Position numbers and translations under genes: made by a program. A stretch of 12,649 nucleotides of DNA. Source: Ophiobolus disseminans. Taxonomy: Eukaryota; Ascomycota; Dothideomycetes; Pleosporales; Phaeosphaeriaceae. Numbering within the stretch: position 1 is the stretch's first letter; each line of letters starts with the position of its first letter. The notes under the pieces were generated by a model that was not told where the DNA came from, made no database searches, and saw only the letters and a list, made by a program, of their open reading frames with translations. This document shows, piece after piece, positions 1 to 9,037 of this stretch. Where the stretch lies: the NCBI GenBank assembly GCA_010093685.1, contig MU006263.1, forward strand, positions 10,582 through 23,230, written 5' to 3'.

Positions 1-219
1 GGATGCCGACGCGACCAGCTGCCCGTCTGGCGAGAAGGCCACCGCGCTGACCCAGGAGGAATGGCCCTCCAGCGTGCTGCGACAGGTCCCTGTAGCCGCC
101 TCCCACAGCCGTACTGTCTTGTCGTCGGATGCGGACGCGACCAGCTGCCCGTCTGGCGAGAAGGCCACCGCGGTGACTGAAGAGGAATGGCCCTCCAGTG
201 TGCTGCGACAGGCATCCCA
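1..219 (-). repeat. High-identity WD40 repeat array, 126-bp period (about 1.7 units visible)
   Basis: Two near-identical 42-codon WD40 units are visible (CRSTLEGHSS, AFSPDGQLVASASD, TVRLW). The plus-strand block starting at 1 recurs at 127, an exact 126-bp period. The units differ mainly in the residues between GHSS and AVAFSP (SVT in one, WVS in the next), plus a few silent changes. Such near-identity is typical of the repeat-number-variable WD40 arrays of HNWD genes, where the changing positions sit on the ligand-binding face. No stop codon falls in the array, unlike the 200 bp just before it. The array continues beyond the left edge, so the repeat number is unknown. Confidence 0.93.
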
Positions 220-2754
220 ATCTGCTTCCTTTGTGGACAGCATCTCAGCCCTCTTTACTACTTGGTCCGCAAAGGTTTGTTGTACTAGACTCCTCTCTAG
301 CGCGAACATGAGTGCGGCGCAATAGACCTATAGCGGTGCATCTGCGAGCACAGACTAGAATCGCAAGATAAATCGCTTGGCGTCGTGAAGAAAGGCTGAA
401 ACAGAACTTGCAGCTGGCTACGGTACACGTAAGCAGAGCAATAAGAGGATATTTTGTGATGATCTTACGCCTGCAAGTGCCTGGAGGCTGTCGAGCAGGT
501 GGAAGCACCAACTTGACTCTCTCATTAGGCTCATGGCTTTGAGCCAGTAGAGAAGGTGCTTCTGAAGAAACAGGTGCGTGGCCTCTCTGTCAAGCATTTC
601 CTGCTGACTCTGTATAATATGACTAGTCCAGTAGCGGCAAGCATACTGCAGTTCGGGTAGCAGACTACTAACAACGGTCCTATTGTCGATCTCGCTCCTC
701 AGCACTCCAGGGCCTAAGAGGCCGCACATATCTTGGCGAAGGCCGCTTAGGCCAGACATAAGCTCTAGGCAGCAGGATGCAAGCTTGTTGTGTGTGCTTT
801 TCTCGTTCACCCAGAATAGGCTTCTCCCTTGTTTTTGGGGGTTAATAAGGAACTCGCGAAAGGACAAATGCAAGAGCCTAACTGGAATATCCTTGCTATC
901 AGGGACGCTAAGGACAGAGTGCAAGGAGTCAAGCTGGCACCTTACATCCTCTTGAGAGAGTTAGAGAAGGCATCTAAGCGAGGTAATAGAGAGCGGACTC
1001 TCTAGAACAACAATACTGCCAACAACCTCTCTGAATTCAATGAGCCACTCTTCTTTGTCGTCTTTCTGCTCATCGAGCAGCTGTTCTAGAGCAGGGAGAT
1101 AGGTTCCATCTAGTTGCGAAAACGTACTCTTCTTATACTCTAGAACCTTGTCTAAGTACTTTATAGGATTCCTTCCTTTTGTGCTAACAAATCGACACAC
1201 AGTGGCAGCGTAGATGAACAAGGGTACAGCTAACTCGACTAAGGCCATGATCTGATGTGATGACGGCCAGTCTAAGGCTAGCTTGCGCTCTTTTCGTATA
1301 GCACCAAGCTCATGCTCCAGGAACAGGCGTATATCATGCTCAATTGTACTCTTTGGCACTTCATGGAGGACAAGGTCTTGGTATGTGCCGTTTGGCATCT
1401 CCCTAAAGCCCAGGCGGATGTGGAGCTCTAGCCGGCTAGTTACTACGATCCGCAGCGGCACTGGGCAAACGTCTTTCGTCTGAGCGAGCAGCTGAAGGAT
1501 TGCTCGAATGTCTTCCTCTCGCTCGCATTCGTCAAGCGCGTCTATCATGATAACACGCGCTAAACCCAGCAAATAAGCCTGCTGTATGCCGAGGAGTGGT
1601 TGCAACACTAGGTTCTTAAACTAGTCTTTTAGAGCTTGCTGTGAGATAGCTGAGTCCTTGTCAAGCGCCTTTTTGATCCCGGCTAGCATGCCTAGCTCGT
1701 GCACCACCAAGTTAGTAGCAATGGTGGTAAAGAAGCGTGAAGCGTTGCTACGTTCGCCTTCACCTTTCTTGAAGAAGAAGCTTGCTCCTAGCTGATCGCG
1801 GCTGGCAAACAACTTAGCCACTGTCCGCGCAATAGTAGACTTCCCTGTGCCCGCCATCCTACTTAGCCAGAATATGGGTTTGCTACCCTTGTTGTTCGCC
1901 CACGTTGTGATCGCGTCTAGTAGCTCAGTGCGAGTATTTGGCAGGCATCGTGCGTTGTGTTCCTCGCTGTGGGAATCAAAAGAAGCGCCTGTTGCAACAG
2001 GCAAGTCAATCGAGTGGTGCTCTCGAATCTCTCGCCGCAATTGATGCCAGGCCTTCTCCTGCCCCTCTCCGTACAGAAGTGGCATCTGAACGTCGAAGAT
2101 GCCTAGAAGAGAGTACGCTGAGTCCTCCTCGCGCTTCGTTGTGCGTCCTTGTGTCCACCGCATCCGTTCGTCCACAGTAAAGCATGTCATTAGACTGCCT
2201 CTAAGCGCTTGCACAGCAATTCCAGTAATCTCATGAAGAGTCTCTATTAGAGACTTTTTATCACTAAGCTGCTCTCCTTCTTTAGAGAAAAACGCAACGA
2301 ATGCTAGAGCGATAAGCTCTTGAAGTGTCCAGCCCCTCGTAAACCACCTGCTTTTCCTAATGACAGGTTTCCGCTTCCTGTGCGCATCGCTGTCTTCTCC
2401 AGAAGGTCTGCTTGAAACATCAGAAAGATACACGTAGCACCTTTCTGCATTCTTGTACCAGCAAAACATAGAGATGATTGCTTCTGAAAGTTCTGCATTG
2501 TTCGACTTGTTAATGCAGCAGGTATCTATCCAAAAATAGTCTAGACTGTCACGCTTAGCTTGTGATGCGCAAAAGCGTATCTTGTTGTATCCTGTCTTAC
2601 TCTTTCCGCTGTTCCTTATTAGATCGTTAAAGGTTACTTCTTGACCCTCGTCCTATGTATGAGAGAGTATTGCGTAGGGCGGGATCTTGTTGTCACCGAT
2701 CAAATCCTTTGTCCAGGCAAGCTCGCCGCCACTTGTGTAATGCAAGAGTCGCAT
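1..2754 (-). pseudogene. HET-NACHT-WD40 (HNWD-class) NLR-like gene, inactivated by six in-frame stops; 3' end outside window
   Basis: Genes of this class (Podospora het-E/het-D/HNWD) are cytosolic STAND receptors: a HET cell-death domain is switched by a NACHT NTPase after ligand binding by WD40 repeats, giving heterokaryon incompatibility. One minus frame spans the window. HET is at about residues 1-235 (MRLL start, IDTCCIN, RWFTRGWTLQELIA at 136-149, SAYSLLGIFDV near 211). NACHT starts near 285, with Walker A at 299-307 and Walker B-like VIMIDALDE near 401-409. WD40 repeats start near 846. In-frame stops lie at 2653-2655, 1621-1623, 961-963, 418-420, 355-357 and 328-330. The first sits where HET domains have SHTW (TGG to TAG). 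The 1621, 961 and 328 stops fit CAG/CAA to TAG/TAA, so these four match CpA-to-TpA RIP on one strand or the other. No frameshift is seen. The start at 2754 is chosen by family N-terminus; an in-frame ATG at 2835 would add 27 unlikely residues. A functional allele elsewhere is possible. Confidence 0.93.
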
Positions 2755-3733
2755 CGCGTCGTGAACAGAAGCTGCACGGCTAACGATAGCGGCAGATGGA
2801 TCGATGGGGCATGGCGGCCCACTCGCTAGGAACAACGGTCGTTGCGGGTAGGGGTGGGGCTATGGCGAGTATGGACGGAAGGAGTATATCGACTTGCGCG
2901 TCTGAGTCAAATTCGCCTTAGCAGCCGTGCAGAAGGTCGGTGGTTGTGACAGGCTCGATCGCGGGTGCGTAGGGTGGAAAGCGCAGCCTGGGTTGTCAGT
3001 GAGGCTGCAACTTGTCTAAGCAGCCTGCATGCTTTAGCCGCGCCAACACGCAGGCGGATACTTCTCGCTTGGCTCATCGTTACAGGAAGTGAATCTGATA
3101 GCATCTGGCTAGCTTAGTTCATAAAAGCGAGATGTAGCGATGGGCTCGTGGCAATAATCTGTAATAATGGGCGCGCGCGTATCGCCGCTTCAAAAGAAAG
3201 CTAGCACGTGATAGCTACAGAAATGCTTAAAAAGAACGGTCGGCTTCGCATAGCCACAGACCTGCCAGCCACAGTCAATAAATTACTCTCGAGATGATTA
3301 CGTGAGACGTGCGGGGTCGCTTTCCGTTAACTGAAGTCTTATATAGGGTGGCGATCTTGCGTGAAAATTAGTATTACAGCCGACACAAGGCTCGTCCAAG
3401 CTTATTGCACGATAGTGGTGCTTCTGATACTACATACAACCCCTCTATAAGTGTAGTAGTCAGCAAGAGTGCTTAAACATAGCTGCAGCAAAGAGGCACT
3501 GCTGTGCACGAAACGAAGCCCGCTTGTAACTTTCGCAAAGCAGCGGCAATAACAGCGTAATTTTTACCTAGAAGGAGCGCAATATGTTCATAATTAGCCG
3601 TCAAACATAGTTACTACAGGCATACAGCAAGCATTAACGTGTGCGAAGAGAGCGATATGCTGAAAGTCGAAGTACCCCTTATTTGTCCCAGCACGGAGGG
3701 TGTCCCAGCACACAGGGAGGGACGTTAGATGTC
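2755..3733. other. Intergenic stretch, no supported gene
   Basis: About 980 bp separate the HNWD start (reading left) from the repeat ORF (reading right), so this should hold two divergent promoters. Short frames exist on both strands but none shows a domain, repeat or coding-like composition. A TATATA string at 3340-3345 is the only promoter-like motif seen and is too far from either start to assign. No tRNA or structured RNA was recognised. Confidence 0.5.
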
Positions 3734-4066
3734 ATGAAAGTGGATCGCGAGGCCATTACTTCGAAAGGACTGTTAGAGCACTACGAGGCGACCGTTGTAA
3801 AAGATACAGCACTTGCTAAGAAGGCAACAATCGCAAAGGAGGAAGCAATCGCAAAAGAAGAAGCAATCGCAAAAGAAGAAGCAATCGCAAAAGAGGAAGC
3901 AGTGGCAAAGGAAGCAGTGGCAAAGGAAGCAGTGGCAAAGGAAGCAGTGGCAAAGGAAGCAGGGCAAGTTATGTCCAAGTTTCCGTTGATCCGTGTCGGC
4001 GGAGCCCTGAGCGCGGACGCTGATGCGGGACTAGGAGACATTGTAGTCAGCCAGATGATCAGATGA
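3734..4066 (+). CDS. Small hypothetical protein with tandem AKEEAI / AKEAV helical repeats (110 aa)
   Basis: Not recognised as a named family. The first in-frame ATG is at 3734; the same frame is open back to 3641 but without an ATG, so an upstream exon is possible. Residues 1-31 (with LLEHYEATV) precede a repeat block at about residues 32-75: four six-residue units of the A-I-A-K-E-E type, then four five-residue units of the A-V-A-K-E type. A 36-residue tail ends in SQMIR and a TGA stop. The Ala/Lys/Glu repeats should form a charged helix or coiled coil. No signal peptide or membrane segment is seen. The frame has no RIP-type stops, unlike both neighbours, so it may be intact. It could also be one exon of a larger gene or chance translation of a minisatellite. 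Confidence 0.5.
   Translation: MKVDREAITSKGLLEHYEATVVKDTALAKKATIAKEEAIAKEEAIAKEEAIAKEEAVAKEAVAKEAVAKEAVAKEAGQVMSKFPLIRVGGALSADADAGLGDIVVSQMIR
3827..3958 (+). repeat. Coding minisatellite: four 18-bp units followed by four 15-bp units
   Basis: Units at 3827-3844, 3845-3862, 3863-3880 and 3881-3898 are 18 bp (gca atc gca aaa gaa gaa type; the first starts aca). Units at 3899-3913, 3914-3928, 3929-3943 and 3944-3958 are 15 bp (gca gtg gca aag gaa) and identical. The shorter unit is the longer one less a single GAA codon plus ATC to GTG. All lengths are multiples of three, so changes in copy number keep the frame. Confidence 0.9.
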
Positions 4067-4389
4067 CAGCAATTGGTTGATTTTGTAACGTGGGCTGTGG
4101 CAATCCACTACGCAAAACAGTGGTAGAGAGGTGGAAAGTGAAGAATAAGAATTTTCGGGGCATTTGAGTTTGCTTTCGGCTGCAGCTGCTGCGGGTAATG
4201 TGTTGCTTAGACTGTCCAACGGCCTGCCGCGGCGGAACTACGTAAATAGCAGCGTAGCAACGATTTGGAGAAAGAGCCCATAACAAGGCTTGTTGCCACT
4301 GCACTGCAGAAGTTGGTAGTCGGCTGTACCTATAGGCGAAGTTCGGCATAGCTCGGGGATCCTCAGCGACCAGCGTCCTACATTTGATC
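4067..4389. other. Intergenic stretch between convergent genes, nothing recognised
   Basis: About 320 bp lie between the stop of the plus-strand repeat ORF and the stop of the minus-strand exon 3, so the space should hold two 3' ends. A 121-codon minus-strand frame crosses it, but its protein lacks recognisable motifs and it overlaps the better supported exon in another frame. No terminator or RNA gene is evident. Confidence 0.4.
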
Positions 4390-4895
4390 CTAAGACTTAT
4401 TGTTGTTGGGGTGATCGTCTGCATCTCTATCTTCCTCCCAGCATTTTTCCCACTCCTCTAGCCTTACTAGAGGGCCCAGGCCGACTGGGTTGGCATTGTG
4501 AAACTCACGGAGCTTGCGCGGGCTATTCTTGAAGCCAGATACGTAGTACCACTTTTGATCAGTCTTGTATCCAAGCTATTGAACACAGTACTGTAGTTCA
4601 TTGCAATAGCAACAGACTTTAAGGATTATCTCTACCTTATATTCATTGTTTTTATTTGCACTGCCGCGATTAGGCTTCCGCGCTTGCCTGCGTGAGCGAT
4701 AGCCTAACTTTGATCGCTTGTCGCTTCTACGACGGCGGCCGCTACTGTCCTTGCAGTCCTGCGTCGCTAGCAGAGAGCGCTTCCGCTTGCGCGTTCGCCT
4801 TGTGCTATTAGTGCTATCGTTGTTATCTTCGTCGTCGCTGTTAGATCTATTGCTACCGCTGCAGCTGCTTGTTGTTACAAGCGGCGTGTATTTGT
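4390..4895 (-). pseudogene. Exon 3 (C-terminal part) of an unrecognised gene split by the copia insertion
   Basis: This minus frame reads from TPLVTTSS, through an acidic Asn/Ser/Asp tract and very basic patches (RRTRKRKRS, GRRRRSDKRSK), to a compact C-terminal region with VCCYCNELQYC, DQKWYYVSGFKNSP, LREFHNANPVGLGPLV and EEWEKCWEED, ending at TAG 4390-4392. One internal TAG (in codon context Q-stop-LGYK) fits CAG to TAG. The basic patches could be nuclear localisation or nucleic-acid binding signals, and the clustered cysteines could bind metal; both are inference. The 5' boundary is a predicted splice acceptor at 4896. Frame is kept across the spliced junction to exon 2 at 10819. I recognise no family; it may itself belong to a transposable element, since it carries RIP-type stops. 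Confidence 0.55.
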
Positions 4896-4935
4896 CTTGT
4901 AAGTGTTAGAGGAAGAAACACACTTGCAACAGACT
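4896..4935 (-). other. Intron 2, acceptor part, interrupted by the copia element (donor part at 10811-10818)
   Basis: Removing the copia element and one target copy joins 10811-10818 (GTGAGTGA) to 4896-4935. The result is a 48-nt intron with donor GTGAGT, a pyrimidine run, branch-like CTAAC and acceptor ACAAG. It has the usual size of a short ascomycete intron. It contains the TGA and TAA that would otherwise break the frame, and splicing joins exon 2 to exon 3 in phase. The weak point is the AAG acceptor, less common than CAG or TAG. Confidence 0.5.
4931..4935. repeat. Target-site duplication AGACT, left copy
   Basis: AGACT directly precedes the left LTR and recurs directly after the right LTR at 10806-10810. 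A 5-bp duplication is usual for Ty1/copia integrase and fixes both element ends. Confidence 0.95.
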
Positions 4936-5161
4936 TGTCAGATCGGAGGGTTAATTAGATCGTGTAAAGATAAATAATGTTGATCAGTATTAATCATGAT
5001 TAATAGTTGTGTATTCATTGTGTGTCTTCTTGTGTTCTCTTGAGGGGTCTCCTCTGCTTATCTTTATCTTCCTTATCCTAAGTCTGCGCTAGCAGTAATC
5101 CAGCACATGATCAGTTCTGCCGTCTCTGAGCGCCCTGCTGAAAGGCTGATCACATCTGACA
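4936..5161 (-). repeat. Left LTR (3' LTR of the element), 226 bp
   Basis: It runs from TGTCAGATCGG to ATCTGACA and aligns without gaps to 10580-10805. There are ten differences, all transitions at CpA/TpG versus TpA. This copy carries the mutated state at only one of the ten sites, so it is close to the ancestral LTR. Confidence 0.96.
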
Positions 5162-5163
5162 CA

Positions 5164-5170
5164 CCCCCTC
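5164..5170 (-). other. Polypurine tract of the copia element
   Basis: On the minus strand GAGGGGG followed by TG abuts the start of the 3' LTR. This is the expected place for the plus-strand DNA primer of an LTR retrotransposon. Confidence 0.75.
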
Positions 5171-5230
5171 AGCTTAAACGTCAGGATCAAGCTGAACCTA
5201 CAGTGCTACTATCTTCTGCGCGCTATTTGC

Positions 5231-6106
5231 TCAAAGGTCTAGGGCTTCTAATCGATTGTTTATCCATCCTATATCTGCTTCTGGCCTTCGTTGTTCTTCT
5301 ATATCAATAAGTCCCATCTGTTGTAGGAACCTAGCCCACTGATTTGCTGGCAATGGCTTCGTAAGTCCGTCGGCAAGCATCTTGCTCGACTCCACGTAGA
5401 TCACCTTGATCGACTTACTCTGAGCCTCTTGCCTGAGCCAGTGGTTGTGGATATTGACATGCCGTAGCTTCGTGGTCAACTAGGAGATCTCTTCTGAGAT
5501 CAATCGAATCGTTTGCGTGTTATCGCATTGTATAGTAATCGTTTGGTCGGCTAACTGAATTTGTAGCTCAGTGAGCAGCATCTAGATAAACATAGCCTCT
5601 TTCGCTACTTGTGAGAGCGCGAGCAGTTCAGCTTCCGTAGTCGACGTTGTGATCGTATTTTGTTTGCTCGCTCTCTATGCGATCAGTCCTCCGAACAGTT
5701 TGATCACGTATCCTTGGGAGCTCTTGCGATCTAGAGTATTGTCGGCAAATAAGGCATCGCTAGCAACGACTAGGTAATCTTCTCCACCTAGTTGCAGTGC
5801 GAGCGTTCGTGTACGGTTCAGGTATAGAATTACGCGATCAGCAGCTGACTGGTAATCAGGCCCGGGATTTGTAAGGAATCGTGCCAGACGTGATACTGCG
5901 AAGGCCGTGTCGGGTCTCGTGTTGACCGCTGCGAAGAGTAGTGATCTAATCTTTCGTTGGTAGAGGTTGATCTCTCCGGGAGTAGCAAAGCCCTCTTAGG
6001 GCAGCAATTCGGCTTTGATCATTAGTGTATCGCACTTAATAGAGTGATCGCTCACTAATCGGATGATCTTCTCAAGGTATGCTGATTGGGAGATCCATAT
6101 CTTTTG
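5231..6106 (-). other. RNase H domain (remnant)
   Basis: It includes TTSTTEAELLALSQ with the conserved Glu, then RHVNIHNHWLRQE and MLADGLTKPLP, the usual C-terminal signature of Copia polyproteins. The last 82 codons (5231-5479) are open. The part from 5480 to 6106 is interrupted by stops. Confidence 0.88.
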
Positions 6107-6690
6107 TTAGGATCGATCCCTAATCACCTCCATGCCTAAGAACCAATGTAAATCGTCTCTACCTGTTATGCTGTACTTCTTTTTCATGTCCTTAATAGCT
6201 GCTTGTGCTTCTGATCTACGGTTCTTGCTGTACATTACGATTATATCGTCAACGTAGAAGAACACGAAGATCCCTCGACGGATTATGCAACATGGCTCGT
6301 GTGGAACGGCAGTAAAGCCACGGCTTCTAAGGTATGTGGTGAAGTCTCGTTGCCAGAGCAGTGGCGAGATCCGGAGGCCGTAAAGGGCTTTGTTGAGCTT
6401 CAGGATTTTTCTGTGCTGCGCGTAGCCACGCGGCATTCTCATGTATACGAGTCGATCGATCAGAGCGTTTGCAAAAGCGTTGGTTACGTCGTACTGCTTA
6501 AGTTCAAGATCAAAGCGAGCGGCAATCGCAAGCGCAATTCGAAAGGATCGGCCTGCTAGCGTAGCGGCGTAGGTTTCCTAAGCAGTGACGTTGCGTTGTT
6601 GATCGCCCCGAACTACTAAGCGCGCTTTGCACTTGACAAAACGATGATCCTTGTTAATCTTGTAGGTGTATACCTACATAGAATTAAGTA
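6107..6690 (-). other. Reverse transcriptase domain (remnant)
   Basis: Starting near VYTYKINKDHRF and KARLVVRGDQQ, it continues with ELKQYDVTNAFANA (first catalytic Asp region), LNKALYGLRISPLLW and the catalytic FFYVDDIIV (GAT of the pair at 6245-6247), ending in LHWFLGMEV. The span 6107-6442 is open. The motif order and wording are those of Copia-type RT. Confidence 0.92.
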
Positions 6691-7689
6691 TCTGAGTGCC
6701 TGTTAGTCGTGCTTCTTGCGTCGGGACTTCTGACTATAAGTTTGATTGCTTGTAGCTCAAGAGGTGATCCTCTTTGGCTTTCTTGAACAACCAGTAGAAT
6801 AAGTGATTCTCCTTGAGTTGATTTGGGCTCGGTGCTGGCGGGAGCTCGCTCAAATGAGGCATTTAGCTATGGCCTTAGCCCTTAAGCAATCGATCAACCG
6901 CCGCACTATCAAGTTTCTTGTCGTTCAGTTGTTGAACTTTTCCTGCTCTCGCACCTGCTATAAACGCTGCAGCCTATAGGTCTATCTAATCATGCTAGAG
7001 GCTCTCACCAACGGATTGTGATCCTATATCGGCACTGCGTGGATTAGGTCTCTTGCTGCGGCTCGCACTCGAGGGGTGATCAATCCTACGGTTCGGTAGC
7101 TGCGCAAGGGCGACGTTCTGACTCTTGAATTCAAGAGGATTATCTACCTGCCTTGATTCCTGCGCTGTCATAAGGTTCGTTAAGAGGGCTACTAGTGGAG
7201 GTGTTAGCGGTAGTGAGGGGTAAGCTGCTCGAACCTTTCTTCCGCTATCATTATATTGATTAGGTGTTGATTCCTGTACTTATCCTTTGTTGAAAGACTC
7301 ATCTTCAAGGAACAACTGTGTTTCCTCTTGCTCGTTGTTGATCCCTAGGGGAAGCTCCACGGTCCTAATCTACGCCTCGATCTCTTCGAGAGTGCTGTGC
7401 ATCAGGTTGTCCATGACATCCTTCTCGTCTCTAGTAAAGATTGATTCCTCGTCAAATATGACGTCACGTGTAGTGATCACCTTAGACATAGTAGGAACCT
7501 ATACACGAAAGATGTTCGTGGATCGATATCCGACTAGGTATCCGATCTATGCCTTAGGATCAAGTCGCTGTAGCTTGCTCTTACCTCGTTTCGTATCATC
7601 TGTTATTGCAAATGCCTTGCACCTGTATGCTCGTAGGTGACCTTAGTGTAGCTTGCGCGGTAAGGTAACGATCCCGTTTCGGTAGGCAT

Positions 7690-8608
7690 TGTGAGTGAAA
7701 AACTCTTCGTACGGTGATCTCCATCGATTCGCATATCGCGGTGTTCGATTATAGAGATATACGGCCAATTGAGAGATCTCAGGCCACAGTGGCCATAGCA
7801 GGTTGGCGTCGAGTCGCATTGCTCGTCCTTTCTCCTTGATTACACCCCCTAAGCGTTCTGCTCTACTATTCTGTGATTAGGTGTCTAGGGCGGAAGGCTC
7901 AAAACGGATGCCTCGGGATTCTGCCCATCGAGCCACTTCTGGCTTAACTGTGGCGATCTCGTTGTCAGTTTCGATGATCTTAACGGTGATGTTGAACTAA
8001 GTCTTCATGAGGATCACAAAAGACTCGAGCGCCTTAATGATTAATCGCGCTGTTCGATTGTCCTTGAAATAGTAGTCCTACATGAACCTAGTCACTCGAT
8101 CCGTAATCAGCATTTGGCTTTTCTCTTTTGTTAAGCTGTCGGCTTCATAATCGTGAAAGTCGAGTGAGACGCGTTCCTCTAGAGCCTCATCGACCCTGCG
8201 TGGCGTGCGGCGGATCAGCCGTTTGGCTTTCGCTCTTCTACAGGCGTCGCAGTCGACTGTGAGTACTCTAGTGATCTTCACTCCCTTAGACTGTTATACG
8301 AGATGCTCGAGCGCGCTCGGTCCTAGGTGTCCCAATCTCTTGTGCTAGATCAGCGCTCGTGCGCGTTGTCGTGGATTGTAGCGCGGCTTTGCTGCTCTAG
8401 CGGCTATTGTTGCGTAGTTAGTGATCGGATTTGCTTCGATCACCCACTGTCTATGCTGCTTAGTAAGATCAGCGATTAGACTGTCGGTTTGTAACCGCCA
8501 AAGGACTGTCGGGTCATGTTTAGTATCCCACCAGAGACCTTGCAAGCGGAGTATCCTAAAAGAGACAAGATTGCAGAGCAGATCAGGACAGTAGGCTACG
8601 TCCTTCAA
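7690..8608 (-). other. GAG-pre-integrase and integrase core with DD35E (remnant)
   Basis: LKDVAYCPDLLCNLVS is followed by the zinc-binding H-H-C-C (HKRLGHLG, then CDAC). The catalytic triad is D in LDFHDY (8159-8161), D in ETDNE (7964-7966) and E in RAER (7856-7858). Exactly 35 codons lie between the second D and the E, and 64 between the two Asp codons. The triad survives although the frame is cut by stops at 8345, 8078 and others. Confidence 0.9.
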
Positions 8609-9037
8609 GTGTAGTTAGCTTTGATTGCTGCCACTAGCTACTGTTAGGGTAACTGATCTATATGCCTTAATCTATACTCGTAAGTTGCCTGCTAATAGGA
8701 AGTCTTCTTGCGTTGCTAGTCTTGTTCTAGTGAATCGACTGATATCGTTAGAGACGTGACATGTTAATCCGGAGTCAAGGATCCATGATCGTTGTAGAGG
8801 GTACGTGACCTAGTTGGCTTTGAACGAGGCCTTGATAAACGTGTAGTTGATCTCTCCGATTTTCCGACTATAGAGTTAGTCGTCTTGCTCAACTGTAGGG
8901 GTCGCTGTGTGCGACTTCTTTATTAATAGGGTTTTGGATTGTGCTAGTCGCTTAGCGCTGCGAATTGTTTCTTGCATAGATAGGCTGTTGTCGATACGTA
9001 ATCGGACTTGATCCATCCTGTCTTCTTAGGGTCGCTA
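8609..9037 (-). other. Aspartic protease region (remnant)
   Basis: The active-site motif W-I-L-D-S-G-L-T-C-H-V lies near 8750-8785, with the catalytic Asp at 8774-8776. Copia proteases usually read D-S-G-A/S-T-C-H. The Leu (TTA) fits TCA to TTA, another CpA-to-TpA change. Several stops flank it. Confidence 0.8.

Noticed and set aside
1283..1483. Short plus-strand ORFs across 683-2180
   Set aside because: All are shadows of the minus-strand HET-NACHT frame, which has clear domain motifs.
3641..3733. N-terminal extension of the repeat ORF starting at GTG
   Set aside because: GTG starts are not normal for a fungal nuclear gene; the first in-frame ATG is at 3734. An upstream exon remains possible.
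3773..4041. Two minus-strand ORFs, one Cys/Phe-rich (repeating CHCFL) and one Ala/Ser/Phe-rich (repeating FATAS)
   Set aside because: Antisense translations of the AKEEAI repeat; the periodicity comes from the minisatellite and the plus frame has the more protein-like composition.
4059..4424. 121-codon minus-strand ORF
   Set aside because: No motifs, and it overlaps the end of exon 3 in a different frame that is better supported.
4718..4909. Leu-rich 63-codon plus-strand ORF resembling a membrane segment
   Set aside because: It is the antisense of the Ser/Asp/Arg-rich exon 3 linker; the minus frame continues into a convincing C-terminal region.
7287..7640. 117-codon plus-strand ORF
   Set aside because: It is antisense to the integrase to RT linker of the copia polyprotein and shows no motif.
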